Of a stretch of DNA of 64,000 nucleotides, positions 39,000-47,095 are shown one piece after another. Every line of letters begins with the position of its first letter. Position 1 is the stretch's first letter. This stretch comes from Pedobacter jejuensis (GTDB lineage: Bacteria; Bacteroidota; Bacteroidia; Sphingobacteriales; Sphingobacteriaceae). The notes under the pieces were generated by a model, which ran no database searches, was not told where the DNA came from, and saw nothing but the letters and a program-made list of their open reading frames with translations. The stretch lies in the NCBI RefSeq assembly GCF_003725795.1, contig NZ_RBEE01000008.1, positions 62,001 to 126,000 of the forward strand, given 5' to 3'. A program made the translations under genes and the position numbers.

Positions 39000-39377
39000 T
39001 CAATAACCATTAATAACTCGTTTTATTCCATCTTTCAAGAGTAAAACATTAAAATTTATCAGCAAACCATATTTGAACCCACCTAATTTCATATATGTTA
39101 AGGTTTGCGCTAAATGTATATCGGCGATTTTCTCTACACTTTTCAACTCTAAAACTAAATTATTCTCCACTAAAATATCTATTCTATAACCACAATCTAT
39201 TTTAATATCCTCAAAAGTTAAAGACATCATTTTTTCCTTTTCAACTAAAAACCCTGCATTTTCGATTTTATAGAATAAGCATTCTTTATATGCGCTTTCG
39301 AGTAATCCAGGCCCAAGGGCTTTATGAACATCAATAGCTAACCCTATAATTGTTCTTGTTAACAAATCTTCTTTCAT
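39000..39377 (-). CDS. GxxExxY protein
   Basis: 125 residues from the ATG at 39377; an upstream extension of 11 codons looks spurious. 'LAIDVHKALGPGLLESAYKECLFYKI' contains the name-giving G-x-x-E-x-x-Y. 'CGYRIDILVENNLVLELKSVEKIADIHLAQTLTYMKLGGFKYGLLINFNV' has the D...ExK pattern of a PD-(D/E)XK nuclease fold. The biological role is unknown. The gene is bracketed by inverted ACCACAGAG-type repeats, a setting I associate with this family, which suggests a small cassette. Confidence 0.9.
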   Translation of the reverse strand: MKEDLLTRTIIGLAIDVHKALGPGLLESAYKECLFYKIENAGFLVEKEKMMSLTFEDIKIDCGYRIDILVENNLVLELKSVEKIADIHLAQTLTYMKLGGFKYGLLINFNVLLLKDGIKRVINGY

Positions 39378-39479
39378 ATTCTTATTCTTAGTGGGCCTTA
39401 AGAAAAACACAATGTGAAATGATACTAAAAAAATTTACCAAATAAATTCATTGTGTTCTCTGTGCCTTAGCTCTGTTTG

Positions 39480-39493
39480 CTCTGTGGTAAAAA
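39480..39493. repeat. Inverted flank of the GxxExxY gene
   Basis: CTCTGTGGTAAAAA is the exact reverse complement of TTTTTACCACAGAG at 38951-38964. Related CTCTGTG and TGTGTTCTC words fill 39452-39475. Confidence 0.75.
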
Positions 39494-39570
39494 TCCTATT
39501 TAGTTAATAAATCTTCTATTAACAAGCTTCCTATTTTTTTAAAACTATCTACTTTACGATTAGATTTTCC

Positions 39571-41838
39571 CTACTCTTCCGATGGAAACAATGATGCCAA
39601 CACTAACTTAATCTCTCCAAATGAATAATCTTTCCCTAAAAAATCCCGTATCACGGCCATCGATTTTGTTTTCTGACTTTCAACCGCATCTGCAATATTT
39701 TTTATTTTATTCGGTTTAACCAATTTAGCAACATCAATTTGTTGCGTAGAAACATAATACGCCAGGTGCCCTTCGATAGTCCCGACAGAAAAACCTCGCT
39801 CTTTGGCTATTTCCTCTAAGCTTTTCCCCTTTTCGTATAGTTCAAAGCTTACCAATTTCGTATCAACTTTTGGTTCCTTATTTTTCTTTTCTGTAGCAGA
39901 TTTTACTTTTATTGTCATGCCTTTCAACTGAATTGCCTTCTGCAATTGTTGATTGCGTTCGGCAGTATTTAATAAAGCATCGGTGTCAGCTTTGCTAAAT
40001 TCCTTGCCGTCAATAATAGCTTGCAAAAGTGCTTTACTCTTGTGCATTTTTTTCAATTGCTCGTACACTAAAATCTCTAGCTCCAGCAATTCTGTTAAAT
40101 AAGTTTTAATCTGTTTATCTTCCTTAATTAACTCAATATGAGCTAAAAGCCTATCGGAAATTTCTCTTACCAACGGATTAAAATATTTCAAAGCTGCTCC
40201 CACTCTTTTAGAAACATTAAATAAAGTGTGTTCCGTTTGTGTAGCAAATAAATTTTTAAGTTGGTTAATAAAAGTATCAGCAGTTGCCGTAATTTTTTGA
40301 AAATCACGATAAAGTTCCATCGTCCACTCATCGTATTTCTGCTTGGTAGATTTTTCTCCTTTATCAAAAGTTTGAACATGCTCTTTTAAATAATAGCGAA
40401 CCAGATTCAAGTCGAAAGCTGCTAATAAATACGTCCTTATAAAATCGTAACTCTCAAAACTAATCTGCTGATTCAGCACTTCGGCAGGTTGTTTAGTTTT
40501 AGAAAAATAATGAATGTTTTGGTCTTGCTGCAAACCGTTTTCCCGCAAATGCGAGGTCAAAACCAAACCATTCAATGAGCGTAAACGCGATAAAGCAACA
40601 TACGCTTGTCCGGGGGCAAAAGCATCACCAATATCTATAATCGCCTTATCGAAAGTTAAACCCTGGCTTTTATGAACAGTAATGGCCCAAGCCAACTTTA
40701 TTGGATACTGAACAAAAGAACCAGCAACAGTTTCTGAAATCTCATTTGTAGCTTCGTTCAGTTTATATTTTACGTTCTCCCAGGTGTATGGGGAAACATC
40801 AATTACCACCTTATCTTCAGGCAATTCAATTTCAATAATATCCTTTTCGATGTGATGAACAACGCCAATTTTACCATTGTAATAGCGCTTTTCGGCAGAC
40901 ATATCATTTTTAATAAACATGATTTGAGCACCAACTTTAAGCTCTAAACTTTTATCGTTCGGATAAGCATATTCGTTAAATTCGCCGGTAACTTTCGCCT
41001 CAAAAAAGTATGATTTGGTTTTCAGTTGTGTTAAACGTTCCCGGTTTATCGTGTCAGCTTTATTATTGTGGGTAGTTAACGTGATGTAATTTTCGTCTTC
41101 CGATGGCTTAAAGTCTTGCTTAAAATGCTGCCTTAGTAAAGCAGTATCTTCGGCGGTAATCCGATTATTTCTGAGGTTATTTAATAGGTTGATAAAAACC
41201 GAATCACTCTGACGGTAAATTTTATCCAATTCGATGTAAATCGGAGGATTACTTTGCAATGCTAATGCATCAAAAAAGTAAATGCTTTTGTAAAAAACCG
41301 ACATTACCCGCCACTCATCGTTTTTTACAACGGGTGGTAATTGGTGCAAATCGCCTATAAAAAGAAGCTGGACACCGCCAAAAGGCACATTTCTATTCCT
41401 CCGAACATAGCGTAAAACAAAATCAATCGCATCAAGCATGTCGGCTCGAAGCATACTCACTTCATCAATAACCAGTAGTTCCAACTCCTGAATCATACGC
41501 CGCTTATTGGTTTGCATATTTAAATGCTTAACAATTGAGCGTGGGGTATTGAAGTTAAAAGTGATGTTTTGGTTGATGATATTTGCTGCAGCATCAGGAA
41601 AAAACGACCCAAATGGCAGCTGAAAAAGTGAATGAATGGTAACACCTGCGGCATTAATAGCAGCAATACCAGTTGGCGCACAAATTACTGCCTTTTTATG
41701 GGTTAGCTTAATCAGTTTCCGCAAAAAAGTAGTTTTACCTGTTCCGGCTTTTCCCGTTAAGAAAACATGTTTGGAGGTATAATTCACAAATTTAGTCGCA
41801 ATTTCTGCGGCCATAGAAGTTTCTTCTAATTCTGGCAT
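39571..41838 (-). CDS. PIF1-like helicase with C-terminal helix-turn-helix
   Basis: From the ATG at 41838 (MPELEETSMAAEIATKFVNYTSKH) the product is 755 residues. The open frame runs a further 111 codons upstream, but that part reads through a palindromic repeat and is probably not coding. Motifs: Walker A 'FLTGKAGTGKTTFL', Walker B 'LLVIDEVSMLRADML', 'LFIGDLHQLPPV' and the C-terminal 'VHKSQGLTFDKAIIDIGDAF...VALSRL'. The last about 130 residues include a HTH_40-type 'ELYEKGKSLEEIAKERGFSVGTIEGHLAYYV'. Probably a 5'-3' DNA helicase. Confidence 0.88.
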   Translation of the reverse strand: MPELEETSMAAEIATKFVNYTSKHVFLTGKAGTGKTTFLRKLIKLTHKKAVICAPTGIAAINAAGVTIHSLFQLPFGSFFPDAAANIINQNITFNFNTPRSIVKHLNMQTNKRRMIQELELLVIDEVSMLRADMLDAIDFVLRYVRRNRNVPFGGVQLLFIGDLHQLPPVVKNDEWRVMSVFYKSIYFFDALALQSNPPIYIELDKIYRQSDSVFINLLNNLRNNRITAEDTALLRQHFKQDFKPSEDENYITLTTHNNKADTINRERLTQLKTKSYFFEAKVTGEFNEYAYPNDKSLELKVGAQIMFIKNDMSAEKRYYNGKIGVVHHIEKDIIEIELPEDKVVIDVSPYTWENVKYKLNEATNEISETVAGSFVQYPIKLAWAITVHKSQGLTFDKAIIDIGDAFAPGQAYVALSRLRSLNGLVLTSHLRENGLQQDQNIHYFSKTKQPAEVLNQQISFESYDFIRTYLLAAFDLNLVRYYLKEHVQTFDKGEKSTKQKYDEWTMELYRDFQKITATADTFINQLKNLFATQTEHTLFNVSKRVGAALKYFNPLVREISDRLLAHIELIKEDKQIKTYLTELLELEILVYEQLKKMHKSKALLQAIIDGKEFSKADTDALLNTAERNQQLQKAIQLKGMTIKVKSATEKKNKEPKVDTKLVSFELYEKGKSLEEIAKERGFSVGTIEGHLAYYVSTQQIDVAKLVKPNKIKNIADAVESQKTKSMAVIRDFLGKDYSFGEIKLVLASLFPSEE

Positions 41839-42088
41839 TGGCAATAAGATTTTTGGTTGCTTTATTTTGAAGGGATATTTAAAGCTAACAATTTTAGCAC
41901 AAAAATAAGTATGATTTGTAAGATTATCGTTTATATGAAGGTTTTTCGCATCGTTAACTATTAAAATGCGATTCTGATTTCTTGGAAATGAGCGTTCCGT
42001 ATTTCTTTGGAAAAGCAGTCCTGCCATTCGCTTTATACCGATGAAACCTGTAAAACAAGCAAGCATACCGTAGATTAATAAAAATATG

Positions 42089-42110
42089 GCCCAGGGTTTA
42101 AACCCTGGGC
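42089..42110. repeat. Perfect 22-bp palindrome
   Basis: GCCCAGGGTTT directly followed by AAACCCTGGGC, with no spacer. GC-rich arms stand out against the AT-rich surroundings. REP-type palindromes of this form are often linked to RAYT transposases, but no RAYT gene is in the window. Confidence 0.85.
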
Positions 42111-42199
42111 TATTTGGCAACATCGAAACTTCGAGCATGAAAAATTTACAGACTATAGGTTTTAAAAACAATCCAAAGAATTACTGAAGAAGTTATCCA

Positions 42200-42329
42200 A
42201 ACCCGACAGAAATGGAAATCCTTTTTATTGCAGAAACCTGAGTTATACTTGCAAATCAGCCGATAGAACAAATGCTTTCAACCATAAAATGACAGGAGTT
42301 TAAAAAAGATTGGAATGTATGGCGGGATT
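42200..42329. repeat. Hairpin repeat, copy B
   Basis: Left arm AACCCGACAGAAATGGAAAT followed by CCTTTTT (42200-42226); right arm AAAAAAGATTGGAATGTATG followed by GCGGGATT (42302-42329). The 75-nt loop is unpaired. Compared with copy A (20975-21033), the CCCG/CGGG base, the GAAATGGAAA and GAATGTA segments and the mismatch positions agree. Confidence 0.6.
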
Positions 42330-42451
42330 GAAGCAACCCAAGAATCACTAGAACTGCTTTTCTTAAAATTATCTCTAAAAATCTTTTATGAACAGAATTA
42401 TGGTCTCATAGTATTCTCGATTAACCAGTTCAAACAGTTGAGCAAATTTGC

Positions 42452-42459
42452 TATCTTTG
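42452..42459 (+). promoter_or_regulatory. -7 promoter box of prfC
   Basis: TATCTTTG, full consensus. Transcription from here would give a leader of about 85 nt that includes the small ORF at 42467-42511. Confidence 0.5.
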
Positions 42460-42466
42460 CAGCCAG

Positions 42467-42511
42467 ATGAAACAACACTATTCAAATCTTATCGCAGTTA
42501 AATTCCTTTAA
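42467..42511 (+). CDS. Possible 14-residue leader peptide before prfC
   Basis: ATG to TAA gives [14 protein letters not shown]. It starts 8 nt after the -7 box and ends 37 nt before prfC. It would be the first ORF on the prfC mRNA. Whether it is translated is unknown. Confidence 0.3.
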   Translation: MKQHYSNLIAVKFL

Positions 42512-42548
42512 CCAGGTTTCATCGCCACTTTTTACCCAAAATTTTATT

Positions 42549-44129
42549 ATGCTTAACCCTGAAATAGAAAAACGTAAAACCTTTGCCATTATAAGTCACC
42601 CCGATGCAGGCAAAACCACATTAACAGAAAAATTTCTGCTTTTTGGTGGTGCAATTAACACTGCCGGAGCGGTAAAAAGGAATAAAGCGAACCAAAGCAA
42701 TACTTCCGATTTTATGGAAATTGAGAAACAACGTGGTATCTCGGTAGCAACTTCGGTAATGGGTTTTGAGTATAGCGGCAAGCGGATTAATATTCTGGAT
42801 ACGCCTGGCCACAAGGATTTTGCGGAAGATACGTACCGGACTTTATCGGCTGTGGACAGCGTAATTTTGGTGGTAGATTGTGTGAAGGGTGTAGAGGAAC
42901 AGACCGAAAAACTGATGTCGGTTTGCCGAATGAGGAATACGCCTGTAATCATTTTCGTTAATAAAATGGACCGTGAGGGTAAAGAAGCTTACGATTTATT
43001 GGATGAAATTGAGGAAAAACTGAACATCAGTTTGTGCCCGCTTTCTTGGCCAATTGGGCAAGGACATACCTTTAAAGGCGTTTATAGCATTTACAATAAA
43101 CACTTAAATTTATTCAATTCGGATAAAACTAAAGTGACGGATTCGGTTGTGGCAGCTAACGATTTAAACGACCCATCATTATTAAATTATTTGAAGGAAA
43201 ACGAAATAAACACTCTGAAAGATGATGTGGAATTGGTAGATGGGATTTACGGAAAAATTGAGAAAGATTTATATACCGAAGGTTTAGTAGCACCCGTATT
43301 TTTTGGCAGTGCGATTAACAATTTCGGGATTAAAGAGCTTTTAGATACGTTTATTGATATTGCTCCTAGTCCGCGACACAGAGAGGCTGAAGAGCGTGAT
43401 GTGCTGGTGGAAGAGAAAAATTTTAGTGGTTTTGTATTTAAAATTCACGCCAATTTAGACCCAAAACACCGCGATAGAATTGCTTTCTTGCGTATTTGTT
43501 CGGGCAAATTTGAGCGAAACAAATTTTATTACCACACCCGCCAGGATAAGAAACTAAAATTTTCGAACCCGATGGATTTTATGGCGAACGAAAAAAGTAT
43601 TGTGGAAGAGGCTTGGCCAGGTGATGTGGTTGGCTTGTATGATAGTGGCAATTTTAAAATTGGTGATACCTTAACCGAAGGTGAAAAGTTGCAGTTTAAG
43701 GGAATTCCGAGTTTCTCTCCGTCTATTTTTAAAGAGGTTGAAAACATGGACCCAATGCGCACCAAGCAGTTGGAAAAAGGCATTGAACAATTAACCGATG
43801 AAGGTGTTGCGCAATTATTTGTCATGCAGCCAGGAAACAGAAAAGTAATTGGTGCCGTTGGAGAACTTCAGTTCGAGGTAATTAACTTCCGTTTAGAGCA
43901 TGAGTATGGTGCAAAATGTCGCTTCCGTACATTGAGTTATACACGTTCGAGCTGGGTAACATCAAGTGATAGAAAGAAGTTAGATGAGTTTGTTAAACGT
44001 AAACAACAACACATCGGTTTCGATAAAGAAGCAAATCCTGTTTATTTATCGGATAGTGATTATATGATAAATTTAACGAAACAGGATTATCCTGATATTG
44101 ATTTCCATAAAACTAGCGAGTTTAAATAA
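42549..44129 (+). CDS. prfC: Peptide chain release factor 3
   Basis: 526 residues. Translational GTPase motifs: '[23 protein letters not shown]' (G1), '[13 protein letters not shown]' (G2), '[10 protein letters not shown]' (G3) and '[10 protein letters not shown]' (G4). The remainder matches RF3 rather than EF-G. It recycles RF1/RF2 from the ribosome after termination. Monocistronic, with a strong terminator. Confidence 0.97.
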   Translation: MLNPEIEKRKTFAIISHPDAGKTTLTEKFLLFGGAINTAGAVKRNKANQSNTSDFMEIEKQRGISVATSVMGFEYSGKRINILDTPGHKDFAEDTYRTLSAVDSVILVVDCVKGVEEQTEKLMSVCRMRNTPVIIFVNKMDREGKEAYDLLDEIEEKLNISLCPLSWPIGQGHTFKGVYSIYNKHLNLFNSDKTKVTDSVVAANDLNDPSLLNYLKENEINTLKDDVELVDGIYGKIEKDLYTEGLVAPVFFGSAINNFGIKELLDTFIDIAPSPRHREAEERDVLVEEKNFSGFVFKIHANLDPKHRDRIAFLRICSGKFERNKFYYHTRQDKKLKFSNPMDFMANEKSIVEEAWPGDVVGLYDSGNFKIGDTLTEGEKLQFKGIPSFSPSIFKEVENMDPMRTKQLEKGIEQLTDEGVAQLFVMQPGNRKVIGAVGELQFEVINFRLEHEYGAKCRFRTLSYTRSSWVTSSDRKKLDEFVKRKQQHIGFDKEANPVYLSDSDYMINLTKQDYPDIDFHKTSEFK

Positions 44130-44160
44130 CCTAAACCACTAAAGGGGCTTTACAAGCAAA

Positions 44161-44199
44161 AAAGTCCTATCATCTTTTCAAACTTGATAGGACTTTCTG
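44161..44199 (+). terminator. prfC terminator, possibly bidirectional
   Basis: AAAGTCCTATCA (44161-44172) pairs perfectly with TGATAGGACTTT (44185-44196). T follows on the plus strand, and an A-run precedes the stem, so it could also end the convergent toxin transcript. Confidence 0.8.
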
Positions 44200-44220
44200 T
44201 ATTTATTTAATGGAAAGCAT

Positions 44221-44532
44221 TTAAAATATAATTTCCAATTTCTTAATAAAGTAGTGGTTCTTGTCTGTTATCCCAAAAGAAAAGAACTCTATCCTATCAG
44301 ATTTAACTTCATAAAATACTGATGAAAGCTTTTTTATTACTGCTTGTCTGATGTTTGGATTGAACTCGGTTTCCTTATAGATTAATGGTGAGTTGCTAAT
44401 TAATTCAAGAGTTTTAATTGTATTTTTTTTAAAATCTTTTAAAGCTTTATCTCCAAGCCTATCCTTAATTTGAACACAAATTGATTCAAAAGTTTGGAAT
44501 GCTGTATTTGATATTACTATTGGTAAGCTCAT
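44221..44532 (-). CDS. RelE/ParE family toxin
   Basis: 103 residues from the ATG at 44532; a TTG one codon upstream is also in frame. 'SLPIVISNTAFQTFESICVQIKDRLGDKALKDFKKNTIKTLELISNSPLIYKETEFNPNIRQAVIKKLSSVFYEVKSDRIEFFSFGITDKN' has the ParE/RelE helix-hairpin plus sheet layout, with 'RQAVIKKLSSVFYEV' as the core strands. Its ATG overlaps the stop of the upstream antitoxin remnant in a TGATG junction. The antitoxin frame is broken. Confidence 0.8.
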   Translation of the reverse strand: MSLPIVISNTAFQTFESICVQIKDRLGDKALKDFKKNTIKTLELISNSPLIYKETEFNPNIRQAVIKKLSSVFYEVKSDRIEFFSFGITDKNHYFIKKLEIIF

Positions 44533-44737
44533 CAAATAATGACAATTTTTTCTTTGAATTCGTCAAATGATAAACTTTTACCAGATTTGATATCTTCCTG
44601 CCCCTTTTTAATTCCGGCTATGACATGAGCAGGAAGGGCTTCATCACTATTAATTTCGTAAGGGACTTCCAAAGCTTTTAAAAAGCTTTCAAGGCTTTTT
44701 CTTGAATTTTATTTGGATGGACTAGATAAGTTTCCAT
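44532..44737 (-). pseudogene. Antitoxin gene with a single-base frameshift
   Basis: From the ATG at 44737 the frame reads METYLVHPNKIQEKALKAF and stops at TAA (44678-44680). In another frame the sequence continues ESFLKALEVPYEINSDEALP and on to ...SFDEFKEKIVII, stopping at 44532. Adding one base near 44690 (GCCTTG[G]AAAGC) joins the two into one product of about 68 residues (...IQEKALESFLKALEVPYEI...) that looks like a typical small antitoxin. Either a real mutation, a sequencing error in a poly-A/T context, or a programmed shift. Confidence 0.7.
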
Positions 44738-44861
44738 ATTGACTTTGATTTTAAACTAATATACAAATTTAAAAATTATCCTTTTATGATGCTTGCACAC
44801 ATTAACGAATTAAGAAAATATAAATTTAAAAATCTATATTCTCAGAGCTTTAAGGTATTCA

Positions 44862-44893
44862 ATCCTTACAGGTTTTTAAAAACCCGTAAGGAT
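44862..44893. repeat. 32-bp palindrome with GGTTTTT/AAAAACC core
   Basis: ATCCTTACAGGTTTTT (44862-44877) is followed directly by AAAAACCCGTAAGGAT (44878-44893), with one mismatch. It lies 12 bp downstream of the aminotransferase stop and may act as its terminator on the minus strand. Confidence 0.8.
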
Positions 44894-44904
44894 ATTTAAA
44901 TATT

Positions 44905-46158
44905 TTATTTCAACTTACTAAGTGCAGCTTTAATTCTCGGCAACATGTCTTTAATATCTTGCAAAGTACATGCGCCAACAGATGCCCTAAACCATGGCAT
45001 ACTGTGTTCATTACCAAAAGCAGAAAAAGGAACCAATGCTGCTCCAGCCTCCTTAATTAAGTAGAAGTTTACATCAGCACTATCTTTTAAAAGCTGACCA
45101 TCTGGCGTAGTTTTTCCGATATAGTCAATTTTAATTGTTAAATAAATGGCACCCATCGGTTCAACTGCATCAACATTAAAGCCTTCATTTTTTAATTCAT
45201 TAAAGCCATTGTAAAGTGCATTTAAGCTATCTTGAATTTGGCTCTTAAAGTTGGTTAAGAACGTATCAACCTGTGTTTTGTCATTGAAATAATTCGACAT
45301 GGCAACTTGCTCAGCTTTTGGCGCCCAAGCACCCATGTGTCCAACCAAAGCTTTCATTCTGTTTACAATATCTTCTGGACCAAAACCCCAACCCACACGT
45401 ACACCAGTTGCTGCCAAACACTTCGAACTGCCATCAACAAAAACAGTAAACTCACGCATTGCAGGACGTAAAGAAACGGGATTTACATGTTCTTTACCAA
45501 AAGTAAGCAATGAGTAAATCTGATCGTACATTAAATACAATGGCTTTTCATCCGCTCCACGATATGCGTTTTCTTCCAAAACAACGTCGCAAATTTCTGC
45601 AAGAGAATCTGCGTCGAACATGGTTCCTGTTGGATTTAATGGTGAACACAAAGCCAACAAAGTTGCACCTTTTAAATGTGGCTTCAATTGTGCAGCGGTT
45701 GGCATAAAATTATGCTCTGCATCAGTTTCTACCGCAATTGCTTTTGCCGAAGTTAAGTGACAATAATGGTTGTTATTCCAAGATGGTGCCGGAAAAACTA
45801 CGGTATCGCCTGGGTCTATTAGTGCCAGATAAGTTGCGTAAATTAACGGACGAGAACCGCCTGAAACTAAAATGCTGTTGGTATTATATTCCAAACCAAA
45901 CCTTTCTTTTAATAATTCTGAAACGGTTTCTCTTAATTGCAAAACGCCATCTGCAGGTGGATAATTGGTTTGATTGGCATGGTATGCATCTACAATTCCA
46001 GCTTTTAATTCGGTTGGTATTGGGTAGATGTTTGAATCGAAATCACCTATGGTTAAGTTAGCGATTGATGCGCCTTTGCGTTTCATCTCATTAACTTCGT
46101 TACCAATTTTTATAATTTCTGAACCAACTAAAGCGCTGGCTAATATTGAAACTTTCAT
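44905..46158 (-). CDS. PLP-dependent aminotransferase, class I/II
   Basis: 417 residues. 'NLTIGDFDSNIYPIPTELKAGIVDAYHANQTNYPPADGVLQLRETVSELL', 'ILVSGGSRPLIYATYLALIDPGDTVVFPAPSW' and 'LALCSPLNPTGTMFDADSLAEI' mark fold-type I class I/II. The PLP lysine is in 'FVDGSSKCLAATGVRVGWG', and the substrate Arg lies near 'PWFRASVGA'. It is likely an aspartate or aromatic amino acid aminotransferase; specificity is not readable. Confidence 0.9.
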   Translation of the reverse strand: MKVSILASALVGSEIIKIGNEVNEMKRKGASIANLTIGDFDSNIYPIPTELKAGIVDAYHANQTNYPPADGVLQLRETVSELLKERFGLEYNTNSILVSGGSRPLIYATYLALIDPGDTVVFPAPSWNNNHYCHLTSAKAIAVETDAEHNFMPTAAQLKPHLKGATLLALCSPLNPTGTMFDADSLAEICDVVLEENAYRGADEKPLYLMYDQIYSLLTFGKEHVNPVSLRPAMREFTVFVDGSSKCLAATGVRVGWGFGPEDIVNRMKALVGHMGAWAPKAEQVAMSNYFNDKTQVDTFLTNFKSQIQDSLNALYNGFNELKNEGFNVDAVEPMGAIYLTIKIDYIGKTTPDGQLLKDSADVNFYLIKEAGAALVPFSAFGNEHSMPWFRASVGACTLQDIKDMLPRIKAALSKLK

Positions 46159-46174
46159 ATTTATATTCTTAATT

Positions 46175-46936
46175 CTACTTCAAGCTATTTGGTAACATCG
46201 TTAAAAATGGCAAACAGTTGTTGTAGTTTAGTTCGTAAAAATTTATGCCTAAGTTAATATTTTGATAATACTCAGACTGATGTTCTTTATAATATTTTTC
46301 TGATGGAATTTTCCAAAAATTTAATCCGAGTTTATCTGCTAAAAACCACTTTTCGAGTAATCTTGCCGCTCTGCCATTCCCATCTCTAAATGGATGAATA
46401 TGAGCAAAACGCAGATGAATTAATGAGGCGAAATAAAATACTTCTTCAATAGTTATGGCTGAAGAAAGTAGTTGATTTATTTCCTCGAAGAACTCCTTCA
46501 TAACTTCTGCAACAAATTCTGCCTCTACTGCTAAATAAACTAATCCTGATTGACCAAAGACACCTACTTTATCGTTTCTATACTTACCTCTTAAACTTGC
46601 AATAACCAATTTTTTTGACAGAAGTTTGTGGCACTTTAAAAAATTCTTCTCATTAAGATTGGTTTCTTGAGCCAATTTATAAGCTGAAATCAAATCTTCA
46701 ATTTCCTGTATTTCTTTTGTAGGCTTAAATTTTTCTTTAGCAAAAGTCAAATTCATGTAGGAATTTAAATCAATAGTATTTCCCTCAATGTTTGAAGAAT
46801 ATACTGCGGATACTTGAGTTTGGTAGCCCAAATCTCCATTTTGTTCAATAAAATCAAATTGGCTGACCAGATTTTCTATATCCTTTCCAATTAAAGCTCG
46901 ATATTGCTCAAAATATACTTTATCTGTTAGTACCAT
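46175..46936 (-). CDS. Fic family protein (class II architecture)
   Basis: 253 residues. The catalytic Fic motif 'HIHPFRDGNGRAARLL' (HPFxxGNGR) is intact, so AMP transfer to a target hydroxyl is expected. The inhibitory [S/T]xxxE[G/N] motif occurs upstream in the same chain as 'SSNIEGN' (about residues 48-54), which puts it in class II, self-inhibited by an N-terminal helix. It follows a 36-codon ORF by 14 bp and ends 16 bp before the aminotransferase start. Confidence 0.9.
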   Translation of the reverse strand: MVLTDKVYFEQYRALIGKDIENLVSQFDFIEQNGDLGYQTQVSAVYSSNIEGNTIDLNSYMNLTFAKEKFKPTKEIQEIEDLISAYKLAQETNLNEKNFLKCHKLLSKKLVIASLRGKYRNDKVGVFGQSGLVYLAVEAEFVAEVMKEFFEEINQLLSSAITIEEVFYFASLIHLRFAHIHPFRDGNGRAARLLEKWFLADKLGLNFWKIPSEKYYKEHQSEYYQNINLGINFYELNYNNCLPFLTMLPNSLK

Positions 46937-46950
46937 TAGTCAGAATGATT

Positions 46951-47061
46951 CTAAATATCTTTTAATGAAAGAGCCTTTCTATTACCTGCTTGCATTGCCT
47001 TTATCTCTTTTAAAGCTCGAATAATTTCTGCAACTATATTAGTCTTAATTTTTCTTCTCAT
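46951..47061 (-). CDS. Small 36-residue ORF upstream of fic
   Basis: ATG at 47061 to TAG at 46951 gives MRRKIKTNIVAEIIRALKEI then KAMQAGNRKALSLKDI. The pattern (basic start, an amphipathic 'EIIRALKEIKAMQAGN' helix, short tail) resembles RelB/Phd-like antitoxin tails. It sits directly before fic on the same strand. It lacks the [S/T]xxxE[G/N] motif of VbhA-type Fic antitoxins, so any link to Fic is an inference from position. Confidence 0.5.
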   Translation of the reverse strand: MRRKIKTNIVAEIIRALKEIKAMQAGNRKALSLKDI

Positions 47062-47095
47062 CTCATTTAGGATTAAAGTATCTGGCAATATCAAT

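Larger units (their letters stand above)
41839..42548. other. 710-bp divergent region rich in repeats
   Basis: It contains a perfect 22-bp palindrome (42089-42110), a small TCGAA/TTCGA hairpin at 42123-42134, hairpin repeat copy B (42200-42329), a -7 box at 42452-42459 and a 14-codon ORF before prfC. It looks like an accumulation site for extragenic elements. Confidence 0.6.

Noticed and set aside
41839..42171. 111-codon N-terminal extension of the PIF1-like helicase frame
   Set aside because: It reads through the 22-bp palindrome and repeat DNA, has no family similarity that I see, and a good ATG (41838) precedes the conserved helicase N-terminus.
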